From Acidobacteriota bacterium (GTDB lineage Bacteria > Acidobacteriota > Vicinamibacteria > Vicinamibacterales > JAKQTR01): 14,105 nt of DNA. Of the stretch, positions 13,473-14,105 are shown piece by piece. The stretch is from contig JAPKZP010000650.1 in NCBI GenBank assembly GCA_026393735.1, positions 1 through 14,105 of the forward strand. Reading direction: 5' to 3'. Every line of letters begins with the position of its first letter. Positions within the stretch are counted from its first letter, which is position 1. Under the pieces are notes generated by a model that did no database searches, was not told where the DNA came from, and was given only the letters and a program-made list of their open reading frames with translations. Both the position numbers and the translations under genes were made by a program.

Positions 13473-14105
13473 ATGAGACGCACCGGCAGCGCGCACATCA
13501 GGCGACGGCCGCCCCTCACGGCCGCGATCGCCGTCGTCGCGTGGCTGGGGCTGGCCGGCAGCCCAAGCGGGCAGTCGCTGCCGGCGCTGACGGCGCCGGT
13601 CAACGATTTCGCCGGCGTCATCGATGTCTCGAGCGCCGCCAGCCTCGACCGGCTGCTCCGGTCGCTGGACGCGGCGACGACAGATGCCGTGGTGGTGGCG
13701 ACCGTCTCGACCGTCGCGCCGTACGCCGACGTTCGCGAATACGCCGTCAAGCTCTTCGAGAACCAGGGCCGGGGCATTGGCCGGAAGGGGCGCGACAACG
13801 GAATTCTCGTGCTGCTGGCCGTCAAGGAGCGTGCCGTGCGCATCGAGGTCGGGTACGACCTCGAATCGATCGTCACCGACGGTTTCGCGGGCGAGACGAG
13901 CCGGGACGTGATGGTTCCCTCTTTCCGGCAAGGGGAGTACGGCCAGGGCCTGCTGGCCGGTGTGCAACGGGTCGTGGCCAGGGTTGCCGAGGCTCGTGGC
14001 GTCAGGCTCGACACCGGGACGCCAGGGCCCGCGCCCGTCTCGCGGCGTTCGTCTCCCCCGTCGGTCCTGCTGCTCATCGCCATCTACGTCGCGTTCGTGG
14101 TGCTG
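13473..14105 (+). CDS. Secreted TPM-domain (TPM_phosphatase-like) protein, C-terminus cut by window end
   Basis: An ATG at 13473 opens a frame that stays open to the last base (211 codons). Residues 1-35 form a signal peptide: an Arg-rich start, then the hydrophobic stretch LTAAIAVVAWLGLAGSPSG. The TPM domain follows from about residue 42, with VNDFAGVIDVSSAASLDRLL, the strand TDAVVVATVSTV, and the hallmark GRKGRDNGILVLLAVKERAVRIEVGYDLESIVTD (about 104-137), then FRQGEYGQGLLAGV. A hydrophobic segment (SVLLLIAIYVAFVVL) at the cut end is probably a membrane anchor, which is the usual layout. Roles in the family range from acid phosphatase in plants to unknown envelope functions in bacteria. GGAGG lies about 10 nt before the start. 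Confidence 0.88.
   Translation, partial: MRRTGSAHIRRRPPLTAAIAVVAWLGLAGSPSGQSLPALTAPVNDFAGVIDVSSAASLDRLLRSLDAATTDAVVVATVSTVAPYADVREYAVKLFENQGRGIGRKGRDNGILVLLAVKERAVRIEVGYDLESIVTDGFAGETSRDVMVPSFRQGEYGQGLLAGVQRVVARVAEARGVRLDTGTPGPAPVSRRSSPPSVLLLIAIYVAFVVL

Noticed and set aside
12626..14083. 485-codon minus-strand frame opposite the nucleotidyltransferase-like and TPM genes
   Set aside because: It covers two real plus-strand genes and has no family signature.

Overview
The window is about 14.1 kb of high-GC bacterial DNA, tightly packed and ordinary in codon use throughout. No insertion sequence, phage, CRISPR array, tRNA or rRNA is visible. The gene set and protein style suggest a soil or metagenome Acidobacteriota of the Vicinamibacteria type: GTG starts, a CUAEP-tail radical SAM protein, a biotinyl-tailed 5-oxoprolinase subunit, and a nucleotidyltransferase-like protein followed by a TPM-domain protein. 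This is inferred from gene style; no marker gene proves it.

Region 1 (1-1548, minus strand): a B12-binding-like radical SAM enzyme whose frame appears to end at a TGA at 160-162. That TGA sits inside a Cys-Sec-Ala-Glu-Pro motif and is followed 12 nt later by a bacterial SECIS-like hairpin with an AGGUG loop. The frame then continues 11 more codons to a second TGA at 124-126. I annotate it as a selenoprotein of the CUAEP/CCAEP-tail radical SAM group. Just downstream, a probable ATP-grasp enzyme starts at 55 and runs off the left edge.

Region 2 (1607-6263, plus strand): a small CoA-binding Rossmann protein, divergent from the radical SAM gene. It is followed by a sodium:solute symporter, an SGNH/DltD-like membrane-anchored protein and an MBOAT O-acyltransferase. 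The last two overlap by 4 nt (GTGA) and look like a cell-surface acylation pair. The symporter is only 10 nt upstream and is probably cotranscribed.

Region 3 (6268-12641, minus strand, read right to left): YvcK-like protein, MgtC/DUF4010 membrane protein, then the 5-oxoprolinase operon pxpA-pxpB-pxpC with an MHS/AAHS-type MFS transporter. PxpC carries a C-terminal biotinyl domain (EAMKM), yet no biotin carboxylase gene is present. The pxp genes have their own good promoter (TTGACA-17-TAGCCT) placed so that the transcript would begin at or next to the pxpA ATG.

Region 4 (12642-14105): a 98-bp divergent intergenic region in which both flanking genes have a -10 hexamer exactly 6 nt before the ATG, suggesting a pair of leaderless transcripts. 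To the right lie a nucleotidyltransferase-like protein of unknown function and a secreted TPM-domain protein cut by the window end.

The strongest observation is the recoded UGA with its SECIS candidate. A standard annotation would truncate this protein and lose its conserved tail.
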